From NCBI GenBank assembly GCA_000027065.2, contig FN543093.2:3972074-4036073 (forward strand): a stretch of 64,000 nucleotides of DNA, read 5' to 3'. The stretch comes from Cronobacter turicensis z3032 (GTDB lineage: Bacteria; Pseudomonadota; Gammaproteobacteria; Enterobacterales; Enterobacteriaceae). Shown one piece after another: positions 29,068 to 38,303 of this stretch. The translations under genes were made by a program, and so were the position numbers. Within the stretch, counting starts at the first letter, position 1. The number at the start of each line of letters is the position of its first letter. A model generated the notes under the pieces. It did not search any database. It saw nothing but the letters and a program-made list of their open reading frames with translations, and had not been told where the DNA came from.

Positions 29068-31182
29068 TTATTTGCCACGGGCTTCGATAACGGCCTGAGC
29101 AACGTTGTTCGGCGCATCATCATACTTCAGGAATTCCATAGTGTATGATGCACGACCTTTGGTCAGAGAACGCAGCTGAGTTGCATATCCGAACATTTCA
29201 GACAGCGGAACTTCAGCGTGGATCTTAACGCCAGTTACTTCGGATTCCTGACCACGCAGCATACCGCGACGACGGCTCAAGTCACCGATAACGTCACCAG
29301 TGTTCTCTTCCGGAGTTTCTACTTCAACCTTCATGATCGGCTCAAGCAGAACTGGTTTTGCTTTCTTAAAGCCTTCTTTAAAGGCGATAGAAGCAGCCAG
29401 TTTAAACGCCAGTTCAGAGGAGTCAACGTCGTGGTAAGAACCGAAGTGCAGACGAACACCCATGTCAACAACCGGGTAACCAGCCAGCGGACCAGACTTC
29501 AGCTGCTCCTGGATGCCTTTATCAACGGCAGGGATGTATTCGCCAGGAATCACACCACCTTTGATGTCGTTGATGAACTCGTAGCCTTTCGGGTTTGAGC
29601 CCGGCTCCAGCGGGTACATGTCGATAACAACATGACCGTACTGACCGCGACCACCAGACTGCTTGGCGTGTTTACCTTCAACATCGGTAACTTTCGCGCG
29701 AATGGCTTCGCGGTAAGCAACCTGAGGTTTACCAACGTTAGCTTCAACGTTGAATTCACGTTTCATACGGTCAACGATGATGTCGAGGTGCAGCTCACCC
29801 ATACCAGCGATGATGGTCTGGTTAGATTCTTCGTCAGTCCATACGCGGAAAGACGGGTCTTCTTTAGCCAGACGGCCCAGAGCCAGACCCATTTTTTCCT
29901 GGTCAGCTTTGGTTTTCGGTTCAACCGCGATAGAGATTACCGGCTCAGGGAACTCCATGCGCTCCAGAATGATCGGGTGATCCGGGTTACACAGAGTGTC
30001 ACCGGTGGTCACGTCTTTCAGACCGATAGCAGCCGCGATGTCGCCTGCGCGAACTTCTTTGATCTCTTCACGTTTGTTAGCGTGCATCTGTACGATACGA
30101 CCGAAACGCTCACGTGCGGATTTCACGGAGTTCAGGATGGTGTCGCCAGAGTTAACCACGCCAGAGTACACGCGGAAGAACGTCAGGTTACCAACGAACG
30201 GGTCGGTAGCGATTTTGAACGCCAGTGCAGAGAACGGCTCTTCATCGCTAGCGTGACGCTCAGCCGGAGTATCTTTACCGTCGTCCAGGATACCGTTGAT
30301 CGCAGGTACGTCAACCGGGGATGGCAGGTAATCAATTACCGCATCCAGCATCGCCTGTACGCCTTTGTTTTTGAACGCAGAGCCGCAGGTTACCAGGATG
30401 ATTTCGTTGTTCAGAACGCGCTGACGCAGAGCCTTTTTGATCTCTTCTTCAGTCAGTTCTTCACCGCCCAGGTATTTCTCCATCAGCTCTTCAGAAGCTT
30501 CAGCAGCGGACTCGATCAGGTTCTGGTGCCATTCGTCAGCGAGGTCCTGCATGTCAGCCGGGATATCTTCGTATTCGAAGGTTACGCCCTGGTCTGCATC
30601 GTTCCAGTTGATGGCTTTCATTTTCACCAGGTCAACAACACCGGTGAAACCTTCTTCAGCACCAATCGCCAGCTGCAGCGGAACCGGGTTCGCGCCCAGA
30701 CGGGATTTGATCTGACCAACAACTTTCAGGAAGTTCGCGCCCATGCGGTCCATTTTGTTAACGAACGCAATACGCGGAACTTTGTATTTGTTAGCCTGAC
30801 GCCATACGGTTTCAGACTGCGGCTGAACACCACCAACTGCGCAGTAAACCATTACCGCACCGTCAAGGACACGCATGGAACGTTCTACTTCGATGGTGAA
30901 GTCAACGTGGCCCGGGGTGTCGATGATGTTGATACGGTGCGGTTCATACTGCTTAGCCATACCAGACCAGAATGCGGTAGTCGCAGCAGAGGTAATGGTA
31001 ATACCACGCTCCTGCTCCTGCTCCATCCAGTCCATAGTTGCGGCGCCGTCATGAACTTCACCGATTTTGTGGTTTACACCGGTGTAGAACAGAATACGTT
31101 CGGTAGTAGTGGTTTTACCGGCGTCGATGTGCGCACTGATACCGATGTTACGGTAGCGTGCAATAGGTGTTGTACGAGCCAT
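29068..31182 (-). CDS. fusA: elongation factor G
   Basis: 704 aa, as in E. coli. The G domain motifs AHIDAGKTTTTER, DTPGHVDF and NKMDR are present, then domains II-V. It catalyses translocation and, with RRF, ribosome recycling. It is str operon, between rpsG and tuf. A 523-codon open frame on the opposite strand is a by-product of codon bias. Confidence 0.99.
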   Translation of the reverse strand: MARTTPIARYRNIGISAHIDAGKTTTTERILFYTGVNHKIGEVHDGAATMDWMEQEQERGITITSAATTAFWSGMAKQYEPHRINIIDTPGHVDFTIEVERSMRVLDGAVMVYCAVGGVQPQSETVWRQANKYKVPRIAFVNKMDRMGANFLKVVGQIKSRLGANPVPLQLAIGAEEGFTGVVDLVKMKAINWNDADQGVTFEYEDIPADMQDLADEWHQNLIESAAEASEELMEKYLGGEELTEEEIKKALRQRVLNNEIILVTCGSAFKNKGVQAMLDAVIDYLPSPVDVPAINGILDDGKDTPAERHASDEEPFSALAFKIATDPFVGNLTFFRVYSGVVNSGDTILNSVKSARERFGRIVQMHANKREEIKEVRAGDIAAAIGLKDVTTGDTLCNPDHPIILERMEFPEPVISIAVEPKTKADQEKMGLALGRLAKEDPSFRVWTDEESNQTIIAGMGELHLDIIVDRMKREFNVEANVGKPQVAYREAIRAKVTDVEGKHAKQSGGRGQYGHVVIDMYPLEPGSNPKGYEFINDIKGGVIPGEYIPAVDKGIQEQLKSGPLAGYPVVDMGVRLHFGSYHDVDSSELAFKLAASIAFKEGFKKAKPVLLEPIMKVEVETPEENTGDVIGDLSRRRGMLRGQESEVTGVKIHAEVPLSEMFGYATQLRSLTKGRASYTMEFLKYDDAPNNVAQAVIEARGK

Positions 31183-31276
31183 TTGATTCCTCTATTGCCT
31201 TAGGCGTTCAGGATAAGTTACCCAGAGCGGGCGGCTTACCTGAAGCGCCCGTCTGGTGACTAACATGCCGCAGGGA

Positions 31277-31747
31277 TTACCAGCGGTAGTGTGCGAACGC
31301 CTTGTTGGCTTCTGCCATACGGTGAACGTCTTCACGTTTCTTAACTGCAGTACCTTTGTTGTCTGCAGCATCAGAAAGTTCGTTCGCCAGGCGGAGAGCC
31401 ATGGATTTATCACCGCGTTTACGAGCAGCTTCAACGATCCAACGCATTGCCAGAGCATTGCGGCGAACCGGACGGACTTCAACTGGAACCTGATAAGTAG
31501 AACCACCAACGCGGCGAGACTTAACTTCTACAGTCGGGCGCACGTTTTCGAGAGCGACTTCGAAAGCTTCCAGTTCGGATTTACCAGAGCGCTGAGCCAG
31601 GGTCTCCAGCGCGCTGTATACGATAGATTCTGCAGTAGATTTTTTACCGTCTACCATCAGGATATTGACAAATTTAGCCAGCAGTTCTGATCCGAACTTC
31701 GGATCCGGCAGAATTTTACGCTGACCAATGACGCGACGACGTGGCAT
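31277..31747 (-). CDS. rpsG: 30S ribosomal protein S7
   Basis: 156 aa, the normal length (E. coli K-12 has a C-terminal extension that is absent here). It starts MPRRRVIGQRKILPDPKFGSELL. S7 starts assembly of the head and in E. coli represses the str operon by binding between rpsL and rpsG. It is followed after 94 nt by fusA. Confidence 0.99.
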   Translation of the reverse strand: MPRRRVIGQRKILPDPKFGSELLAKFVNILMVDGKKSTAESIVYSALETLAQRSGKSELEAFEVALENVRPTVEVKSRRVGGSTYQVPVEVRPVRRNALAMRWIVEAARKRGDKSMALRLANELSDAADNKGTAVKKREDVHRMAEANKAFAHYRW

Positions 31748-31843
31748 GGAAATACTCCGTTGTTAATTCAGGATTGTCCAAAACTCTACGAGTTTAGTTT
31801 GACATTAAAGTTAAAACGTTTGGCCTTACTTAACGGAGAACCA
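31748..31843 (-). promoter_or_regulatory. S7 translational operator between rpsL and rpsG
   Basis: The intercistronic region is 96 nt, the same as the E. coli S12-S7 spacer that S7 binds to repress rpsG and fusA. Direct pairing was not modelled; the call rests on position and length. Confidence 0.6.
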
Positions 31844-32272
<429 letters not shown>

Positions 32273-32294
32273 TCATATAATATGAGGACGCGGA

Positions 32295-32323
32295 ATTTTA
32301 GGGCTGTGTTTAAAGGGTGTCAA
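32295..32323 (-). promoter_or_regulatory. str operon promoter
   Basis: On the minus strand a perfect -35 TTGACA (32318-32323) and -10 TAAAAT (32295-32300) are 17 bp apart. The downstream GCGTCCTCATAT...ATATGAGG stem and TTTACGAAGCAAAAGC leader resemble the E. coli str leader. It lies between tusB and rpsL, about 75 nt before rpsL. Confidence 0.88.
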
Positions 32324-32344
32324 GAAATATACAGCGTTCGCACG

Positions 32345-32632
32345 TTACCAGGCCATCTGGCTTGCGTGTTTTACGGTAAGTTTGACGAACTCATTATAGC
32401 TAATCGTGTCGATATTGCTCGAAATTTGAGCGGAAAGCCCTCGAGCCTCCACATCGCAGTGTAAGGCGGCAACCCGGGCGGGCGACGCCAGCAGCGCAGC
32501 GAGATAGCGGCTGTCGTTAAGCGCAGCGACCACGCCGTCCTGCATCAGAAGAAGATCGTCGCCCGGACATACAAGGCGCAGCAACGCGTTAATATCAGAC
32601 TGCCAGGGCGAGCGAGAAAGCGTGTACAGCAT
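32345..32632 (-). CDS. tusB: sulfur relay protein TusB
   Basis: 95 aa, DsrH-like fold, matching E. coli TusB (MLYTLSRSPWQSDINALLRLV). With TusC and TusD it forms a hexamer that passes persulfide sulfur from TusA to TusE and then MnmA for 2-thiouridine in tRNA. It is the last of tusD-tusC-tusB, just upstream of rpsL as in E. coli. Confidence 0.95.
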   Translation of the reverse strand: MLYTLSRSPWQSDINALLRLVCPGDDLLLMQDGVVAALNDSRYLAALLASPARVAALHCDVEARGLSAQISSNIDTISYNEFVKLTVKHASQMAW

Positions 32633-32640
32633 GGCGCTCC

Positions 32641-33000
32641 TTAAAAAGTCAGCACGACGTCGTAATCATTGAGGCGCTCGCGCAACGCACCGGCGCTAAG
32701 CGGCTCGACATCAATGACAAAATCGTGTTTGTCGCCAAGCCCGCGCTCCTGAAGGGACGCCAGGCAAATATAGCAGCGGTCAATATCGTACAACGGCAGA
32801 ACTTTAAACGTAGAGATGTAGTCGCGTCCCAGAATCGCCTGCGGGTGCTGGCCCGGCAGAATCTGAAAAACGCCGTCGCTGATAAAAAAGACGCCGATCT
32901 CTTCCGTTAACGCGGACATCGCCAGCAGCGCGTCGAGTCCTTCGCGGCCCGCCGCAGTGCCATGCGGCGCCTGGGTAAATACAAAAGCCACCTGTTTCAT
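32641..33000 (-). CDS. tusC: sulfur relay protein TusC
   Basis: 119 aa, DsrF-like, matching E. coli TusC (MKQVAFVFTQAPHGTAAGREGLDALLA). It is a structural partner in the TusBCD hexamer. Its start and the tusD stop share one base, and tusB follows 8 nt later, so the three are one translational unit. Confidence 0.96.
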   Translation of the reverse strand: MKQVAFVFTQAPHGTAAGREGLDALLAMSALTEEIGVFFISDGVFQILPGQHPQAILGRDYISTFKVLPLYDIDRCYICLASLQERGLGDKHDFVIDVEPLSAGALRERLNDYDVVLTF

Positions 33001-33386
33001 TAAAACTCTACCACTCTGTCACAGGTCAGCGCGGCTTCGGCAAGCGCGCCCAGGCCGCTCAGCTGAAACCCGGGCTGAAGATTGGCACCCGGCAGCCCCT
33101 GCGTACGCGCTTCATTTTCATCCGTCACGCCGCGTCGCAGCGCGGCCGCCACACAAATGTGCAGCGCGACGCCGTTTTCATCATGCAATTGTTGCCAGGC
33201 GCGCACCAGATCGAACTCGTCGCTCGCCGGCGACGTGAACTGATTGGCGTTATAGACCCCTTCCCGATAAAAAAAGACGCTCTCAAGGCTATGGCTTTCC
33301 GCCAGTAACGCTTTCGCAAACTGCAGGGCGCTGCTGGCCTGTTGCGTACCATAAGCAGGCCCGGTGACCATCAGGGCGAAGCGCAT
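33000..33386 (-). CDS. tusD: sulfur relay sulfurtransferase TusD
   Basis: 128 aa, DsrE-like. The active-site cysteine that carries the persulfide in E. coli is Cys78, and Cys78 is present here (ALHICVAAALRRG). TusD receives sulfur from TusA and hands it to TusE. The start shares one base with the yheO stop. Confidence 0.96.
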   Translation of the reverse strand: MRFALMVTGPAYGTQQASSALQFAKALLAESHSLESVFFYREGVYNANQFTSPASDEFDLVRAWQQLHDENGVALHICVAAALRRGVTDENEARTQGLPGANLQPGFQLSGLGALAEAALTCDRVVEF

Positions 33387-34108
33387 TACCGTTCGTGCCC
33401 CTGGAAATCGCCGCTTTTAAACTGGCGGATGTACAGGTACACCGTGTGCTTGGAGATATTCAGCCGGTCAGCCACCTGATTAATAGCGTCTTTAATATCA
33501 AAAATGCCTTTCTCGTAAAGGTTAAGCACAATCTGACGGTTCTTGGCGTTGTTCGAGACGTTGCGGTCCGCGTTCACCTCTTCAATGGTGAACTCCAGCG
33601 TCTGGGTCACCAGGTCTTCAACAGACGAGGCAAAGTTGACGGAAGACGGCACTTCCTGCGTTTCCGGCGGCACAAAGGTACTCATAATCTGGGAGAACGG
33701 CACATCAAGATTCATGTTAATGCACAGCAGGCCTATCACGCGGTGCTCCCGGTTACGGATGGCGATAGTGACCGATTTCATCAGAACGCCGCTTTTCGCA
33801 CGGGTGAAATAGCATTTCGACACGCTGCTGTCAGCGCCGGTCATATCGTGCAGCATACGCAGCGCCAGATCGGTAATCGGCGAGCCGATTTTACGCCCCG
33901 TATGTTCGCCGTTGGCGATGCGGATTGCCGAGCATTTCAGATCCTGCAGGGAATGCAGCACAATTTCACAGTGGGAGCCGATGAGCATCGCTAACCCGTC
34001 CACGACCGCTTCGTAGGAGCGCAAAATATCAAAGTCGGTCTGTTCGAAAGGACGCTGATCCAGCAGATCGAGTTCGCTGGCCTCATTGGTTAATAGCGAA
34101 TTGGACAT
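33386..34108 (-). CDS. yheO: YheO, PAS-like/HTH transcriptional regulator
   Basis: 240 aa from the ATG at 34108 (MSNSLLTNEASELDLLD), chosen to match E. coli YheO; the longer frame adds 13 unrelated residues. The N-terminal YheO-type PAS-like domain (~20-135) is followed by a C-terminal helix-turn-helix (~190-235, DAINQVADRLNISKHTVYLYIRQ). Targets are not known. It is the first gene before tusDCB, sharing one base with tusD. Confidence 0.93.
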   Translation of the reverse strand: MSNSLLTNEASELDLLDQRPFEQTDFDILRSYEAVVDGLAMLIGSHCEIVLHSLQDLKCSAIRIANGEHTGRKIGSPITDLALRMLHDMTGADSSVSKCYFTRAKSGVLMKSVTIAIRNREHRVIGLLCINMNLDVPFSQIMSTFVPPETQEVPSSVNFASSVEDLVTQTLEFTIEEVNADRNVSNNAKNRQIVLNLYEKGIFDIKDAINQVADRLNISKHTVYLYIRQFKSGDFQGHER

Positions 34109-34241
34109 GAAAACATACCACCCTTTACAGCGAGCCTGTCGTCTCAAGGTCTGGGCAGACTCATCATTCAGTTGTTACGTAACTCGCTAAAGTAATACAG
34201 CGGGCGCAACACTAGCCAGCTTTTATTATACGTGGCCCGGA

Positions 34242-34271
34242 TAAAAAAAACCGCCGCCCGGAGGCGGCGGT
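34242..34271 (-). terminator. fkpA terminator
   Basis: On the minus strand CCGCCGCC-TCCG-GGCGGCGG is followed by eight T. It starts 12 nt after the fkpA stop. The 34109-34241 gap between this and yheO holds the yheO upstream region. Confidence 0.93.
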
Positions 34272-34281
34272 CTGCGAAGCG

Positions 34282-35109
34282 TTACTTCGCTTTGGCGGCG
34301 TCGTCCGCTTTATCGCCTGCGGCGGCCTTCGGTGCGGCGTCTGCTTTCGCCGCCGGATTGATATCCAGCAGTTCTACGTCAAACACCAGGGTGGAGTTAG
34401 CCGGAATACCCGGAACGCCATTTTTGCCGTAAGCCAGCTCAGGCGGGATGACCAGCTTGATTTTGCCGCCTTTCTTGATGTTTTTCAGGCCTTCAGTCCA
34501 GCCCGGGATCACACCGTCAAGACGGAAAGAGAGCGGCTCGCCGCGTTTGTAAGAGTTATCGAACTCCTGACCGTCGATAAGCGTGCCTTTGTAGTTAACC
34601 ACAACGGTGTCGCTCTCTTTCGGCGCAGCGCCGGTACCTTCTTTCTCGACTTTATACAGCAGGCCAGTAGAAGAGGTCTTCACGCCTTTCTCTTTGGCGA
34701 ATTTGTCACGGAAGGCTTTGCCTTTCGTTTCGTTTTCTGTCGCGTCTTTCTCGACTTTCGCCTGAGCGGCACCTTTCACGCGCGTTTCGAAAGCCTGCAG
34801 AGTCTGCTCGATTTCCTGGTCAGAGAGTTTGCTCTTATCGGCAAACGCGTCCTGGACACCGGCGATCAGCTGGTTTTTATCCAGTTTGATGCCCAGTTTT
34901 TCCTGTTCTTTCAGGGAGTTTTCCATGTAACGGCCCAGCGAAGCACCCAGCGCGTAAGCCGATTTCTGATCGTCGTTCTGGAATGCGGCTTTGCTGTCAG
35001 CGGCAGCAGTATTCTGCTGCTGTGCGGCTGGCGCAGCAAAAGTCAGGGGCGCATTGAACGCCACAGCCATCGTGGTCGCCAGCAGCGTTACTTTAAACAG
35101 TGATTTCAT
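34282..35109 (-). CDS. fkpA: periplasmic FKBP-type peptidyl-prolyl isomerase FkpA
   Basis: 275 aa, a little longer than E. coli (270) because of an Ala/Lys-rich tail. A signal peptide (MKSLFKVTLLATTMAVAFNA...TFA, ~25 aa) leads to the helical dimerization domain (~40-145) and a C-terminal FKBP domain (~150-255, with VVVNYKGTLIDGQEFDNSYKRGEP). It is a periplasmic chaperone and isomerase for envelope proteins. A sigma-E-like promoter is found upstream. Confidence 0.97.
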   Translation of the reverse strand: MKSLFKVTLLATTMAVAFNAPLTFAAPAAQQQNTAAADSKAAFQNDDQKSAYALGASLGRYMENSLKEQEKLGIKLDKNQLIAGVQDAFADKSKLSDQEIEQTLQAFETRVKGAAQAKVEKDATENETKGKAFRDKFAKEKGVKTSSTGLLYKVEKEGTGAAPKESDTVVVNYKGTLIDGQEFDNSYKRGEPLSFRLDGVIPGWTEGLKNIKKGGKIKLVIPPELAYGKNGVPGIPANSTLVFDVELLDINPAAKADAAPKAAAGDKADDAAKAK

Positions 35110-35223
35110 CCATTATCTCCAGGGTTGGGGCCTCTCACCCCAGGGTTATCTTAAAAACGAAAGTCGTACTATAAAACGTCGCAGCGGAAATCAACATAAC
35201 CACTTTTCCGTTTCGCGCGTTAT

Positions 35224-35252
35224 TTCAGACTTAATTTGTTTAAATAAGTTTC
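35224..35252 (-). promoter_or_regulatory. sigma-E-type promoter of fkpA
   Basis: On the minus strand GAAACTT (35246-35252), 15 bp, GTCTGAA (35224-35230) fits the sigma-E pattern GGAACTT-N15/16-TCTGA. fkpA belongs to the envelope-stress regulon in E. coli. The leader would be about 110 nt. Confidence 0.7.
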
Positions 35253-35321
35253 TTTCTGATGAAGCAACCCGGCAGAATCCGGAAAAGTTGCGTAGAATCG
35301 CGACGCAAAGGGGGAAACATC

Positions 35322-35540
35322 ATGCAAAACGAATCGACTGAACACCGCATTGCTGAGCTGGAAAGCCGGCTAGCGTTTCAGGAAACCACCATTGAAGACT
35401 TAAACGCCGCCATCACAAAGCATGAGCTGGAGCTCGCGAAGATGCGCGAACAGCTCAAAATTATGGTGGAGAAAATAAAAGCCTCGCAGCCGTCAATGAT
35501 CGCATCGCAGGCGGAAGAAACGCCGCCGCCGCATTACTGA
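35322..35540 (+). CDS. slyX: SlyX family coiled-coil protein
   Basis: 72 aa from the ATG at 35322 (MQNESTEHRIAELESRLAFQE), the E. coli length; a longer frame upstream lacks support. The body is one coiled coil with heptad spacing (~8-55) and the tail SQAEETPPPHY is the SlyX signature. The function is unknown. It is divergent from fkpA and convergent with slyD. Confidence 0.95.
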   Translation: MQNESTEHRIAELESRLAFQETTIEDLNAAITKHELELAKMREQLKIMVEKIKASQPSMIASQAEETPPPHY

Positions 35541-35560
35541 CAGGTAAATCGCGGGCAGTA

Positions 35561-35588
35561 AAAAGGGGCGCCGGAGCGCCCCTTTTTT
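35561..35588. terminator. bidirectional terminator between slyX and slyD
   Basis: AAAAGGGGCGC-CGGA-GCGCCCCTTTTTT (stem 35565-35571 with 35576-35582) has an A run on one side and a T run on the other. It lies 20 nt after slyX and 10 nt after slyD, so it can end both transcripts. Confidence 0.93.
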
Positions 35589-35597
35589 ATCAGGCTC

Positions 35598-36188
35598 TTA
35601 GTGGCAACCGCAGCCGCCGTTACCGCAACCGCCTTTACCGTGCTCGTGGTCGTGGCTATGGCCGTGACCGCCGCAGCAACCGTCGTGATCATGGTCATGA
35701 TCGTGGTCGTGATGATGGCCGTTCGCGCCGTGAACGTGGCCATGGGCCAGCTCTTCTTCGGTCGCTTCGCGGATAGCAACAACTTCTACGTTGAAGTTCA
35801 GGTTCTGGCCCGCCAGCATGTGGTTGCCGTCAACGACAACATGGTCGTCGCCCACTTCGGTAATTTCTACCGGTACCGGGCCCTGATCGGTTTCCGCCAG
35901 GAAACGCATGCCAACCTGCAGCTCGTCAACGCCCATGAAGACGTCTTTCGGTACGCGCTGCACCAGGTTTTCATCGTACTGGCCGTAAGCGTCGTTGGCG
36001 CCTACGTTCACATCGAATTTATCGCCAACATCGTGACCTTCCAGCGCCGATTCCAGGCCGGAAATCAGGGAGCCGTGACCATGCAGGTAGTCCAGCGGCG
36101 CACTCACCGGAGACTCATCAACCAATACACCGTCTTCTGTACGTACCTGATAGGCCAGGCTGACCACCAGGTCTTTTGCTACTTTCAT
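35598..36188 (-). CDS. slyD: peptidyl-prolyl isomerase / nickel metallochaperone SlyD
   Basis: 196 aa, as in E. coli. The FKBP domain (~1-68, 130-146) is interrupted by the IF chaperone insert (~69-129). The C-terminal ~50 residues are rich in metal ligands: about 16 His and 5 Cys, including repeated His-Asp pairs, GCCGGHGHSHDHEH and GGCGNGGCGCH. It supplies Ni2+ to hydrogenase maturation and is the E-lysis host factor of phiX174. Confidence 0.97.
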   Translation of the reverse strand: MKVAKDLVVSLAYQVRTEDGVLVDESPVSAPLDYLHGHGSLISGLESALEGHDVGDKFDVNVGANDAYGQYDENLVQRVPKDVFMGVDELQVGMRFLAETDQGPVPVEITEVGDDHVVVDGNHMLAGQNLNFNVEVVAIREATEEELAHGHVHGANGHHHDHDHDHDHDGCCGGHGHSHDHEHGKGGCGNGGCGCH

Positions 36189-36282
36189 GATATCTCCTGA
36201 GTGAGGAAAAAAGACTGGCGCCGATTGTAGCCCAATTCGGCGCCTGTGTACCCTTTAGCTTAAAGAAACCTGGGGCATCTCG

Positions 36283-36483
36283 CTAGTCGGGATGAAAAAT
36301 CCCTATGACTTGCTCATCTTTGCGAACCTTCTCGCGAACTTCTTTATCCGCCTCGCGCATCTGATGCCCGCACTTAACGCACTCGACAATATCGACCTGA
36401 TTTTCACGCCACATGGCGAGAGAATCCTGCGCCTGGCATTTCGGGCACACGGCCCCGGCAATAAAACGTTTACGCACAGCCAT
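36283..36483 (-). CDS. yheV: YheV family zinc-ribbon protein
   Basis: 66 aa. A zinc ribbon is formed by CPKC near residue 13 and CVKC near residue 35 (AGAVCPKCQAQDS ... IVECVKCGHQM). It matches E. coli YheV, of unknown function. It follows kefB by 11 nt, at the end of kefG-kefB-yheV. Confidence 0.93.
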   Translation of the reverse strand: MAVRKRFIAGAVCPKCQAQDSLAMWRENQVDIVECVKCGHQMREADKEVREKVRKDEQVIGIFHPD

Positions 36484-36494
36484 AGGTTCACCTT

Positions 36495-38303
36495 CTATTC
36501 AAATTCGTCCCAGCCGTCCAGCTGGCGTCGTTCCTGCTGCATCTCGCGATGGAAAATCTCTTCCAGCTCGCGCCGCGCCTCGCGTACACGGGAGATTTGC
36601 GCGTTATCGGTATGTACCGGCATCAGTTCGCGCAGCATGCGCATATCAAGGCGCCGGAAATGAAGCTGCGCGCGCTGCGCCTGGTGAGGATGCATCCCCA
36701 GCGAAACCAGCGTTTTGCGCCCAAGCTCCAGGGCGCTGGAGAACGTCTCGCGCGAGAACTGTTTGACGCCCGCCTGGAGGAGCTCGTGCGCCTCGACGCG
36801 ACCGCGCGCCCGCGCCAGGATCTCCAGTTGCGGAAAGTGCTGCTGGCAGAGATGCACGATGCGCATTGTGTCTTCCGGGTCGTTGCAGGTCACGACGATA
36901 GACTCTGCGGATTCAGCCCCGGCGGCGCGCAGCAGTTCAAGCTCGGTGGCATCGCCATAGTAAACTTTGTAGCCATATTTACGCATCAGGTTGACCGCGC
37001 TGATATCGCGCTCCAGCACCGTAATACGCATTTTGTTGGCCATCAGCAGGCGACCAATCACCTGCCCGAAACGTCCGAAGCCGACAATAATCACCTGCGG
37101 CTTATCATCTTCCACATAAGGCGTTTCATCGTGGTCGTCCTGGGCGTTGAAGTGGCGCGCCAGCAGGCGGTTGATGCCTTTCATCACCAGCGGCGTGGTC
37201 ATCATCGAGAGCGTCACCGTCACCAGCAGCAGCGCCATCTGGTCATTATGAAAGAGCTTCTGCGATGAGGCGCTGGAGAAGAGCACAAAGGCGAACTCCC
37301 CGCCCTGGCTCAATACGCCCGCAAACGGCAACCGCTCGGTGCGCCGCAGGCCCTGAAAACGCCCGAGGCCATACAGCACCGCCATCTTGACGCTCACCAG
37401 CACGACCACGCTCATCACGACCCACAGAATATGGGTATAGAGGACGCCCAGGTTCAGCGCCATGCCGACGGAGATAAAAAAGAGCCCCAGCAGCAGACCT
37501 TTAAACGGCTCGATGGCGATTTCCAGCTCGTGGCGATATTCGCTCTCGGCCAGCAGAATGCCCGCGATAAACGTGCCGAGCGCCATGGAAAGCCCCAGCA
37601 AATCCATAAACAGCGCGGAACCCAGCACCAGCAACAGCGCGGCGGCGGTAAACACCTCGCGCACCCCCGAGCCGGCGATAAAGCGAAACACCGGGCGCAG
37701 GAGATAACGCCCGCCGACCAGCATGACCGCGAACGCCAGCACTTTCATGCCGATTTTCAGCCAGTCCGGATGCTCATCGCCGTTGCCCGCAAGCAAAGGC
37801 ACCATCGCCAGCGCCGGGATCACGGCGAGATCCTGAAACAGCAGCACGGAGAACCCTAACTGGCCGCCTTCGGTGCGGTTCATCCCTTTGTCGCGCATCA
37901 ACTGCAACGCCATCGCGGTAGACGACATCGCAAGCCCGATACCGCCTACCACGGCCGCCTGCCACGCGAAATCAGTGAGCATCAGCAGCCCCGCCAGCAC
38001 CACGGCGCTTAACAACACCTGCGCGGCGCCGATGCCGAAAATCGAGCGCCGCAGCTTCCAGAGTTTCGAGGGATTAAGCTCAAGCCCTATCAGGAACATC
38101 AGAAACACGACGCCCAGCTCCGAAAAGTGCAGGATCTCGTCGACATCGCTGATAAAGCCAAGCCCCCACGGGCCGATGGCGATCCCCGCCAGCAAATAGC
38201 CGAGTACCGCGCCGATACCCAGCCGCGCTGCAATCGGCACCGCCACCACCGCGGCGAAAAGAAACAAAATGCCTGCCAGCAGCAGGTCGGAACCTTCCAT
38301 CAA
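36495..38303 (-). CDS. kefB: glutathione-regulated K+ efflux antiporter KefB
   Basis: 602 aa. The N-terminal two thirds are a CPA2-type K+/H+ antiporter with ~12 membrane segments (FSELGVVFLMFLIGLELNPSKLW), followed by a cytoplasmic KTN/TrkA_N domain with GFGRFGQVIGRLL (~407-419) and a charged C-terminal tail. It is held closed by glutathione and opened by glutathione adducts, giving protection against electrophiles. Its start overlaps the kefG stop by 4 bp. Confidence 0.98.
   Translation of the reverse strand: MMEGSDLLLAGILFLFAAVVAVPIAARLGIGAVLGYLLAGIAIGPWGLGFISDVDEILHFSELGVVFLMFLIGLELNPSKLWKLRRSIFGIGAAQVLLSAVVLAGLLMLTDFAWQAAVVGGIGLAMSSTAMALQLMRDKGMNRTEGGQLGFSVLLFQDLAVIPALAMVPLLAGNGDEHPDWLKIGMKVLAFAVMLVGGRYLLRPVFRFIAGSGVREVFTAAALLLVLGSALFMDLLGLSMALGTFIAGILLAESEYRHELEIAIEPFKGLLLGLFFISVGMALNLGVLYTHILWVVMSVVVLVSVKMAVLYGLGRFQGLRRTERLPFAGVLSQGGEFAFVLFSSASSQKLFHNDQMALLLVTVTLSMMTTPLVMKGINRLLARHFNAQDDHDETPYVEDDKPQVIIVGFGRFGQVIGRLLMANKMRITVLERDISAVNLMRKYGYKVYYGDATELELLRAAGAESAESIVVTCNDPEDTMRIVHLCQQHFPQLEILARARGRVEAHELLQAGVKQFSRETFSSALELGRKTLVSLGMHPHQAQRAQLHFRRLDMRMLRELMPVHTDNAQISRVREARRELEEIFHREMQQERRQLDGWDEFE

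Noticed and set aside
27906..29090. 394-codon open frame antisense to tuf
   Set aside because: It mirrors a highly codon-biased gene; antisense frames stay open because of RNY codon structure. It has no ribosome-binding site and no recognisable protein family.
29632..31203. 523-codon open frame antisense to fusA
   Set aside because: Same cause as the tuf shadow: strong codon bias in fusA removes antisense stop codons. The product has no sensible domain content.
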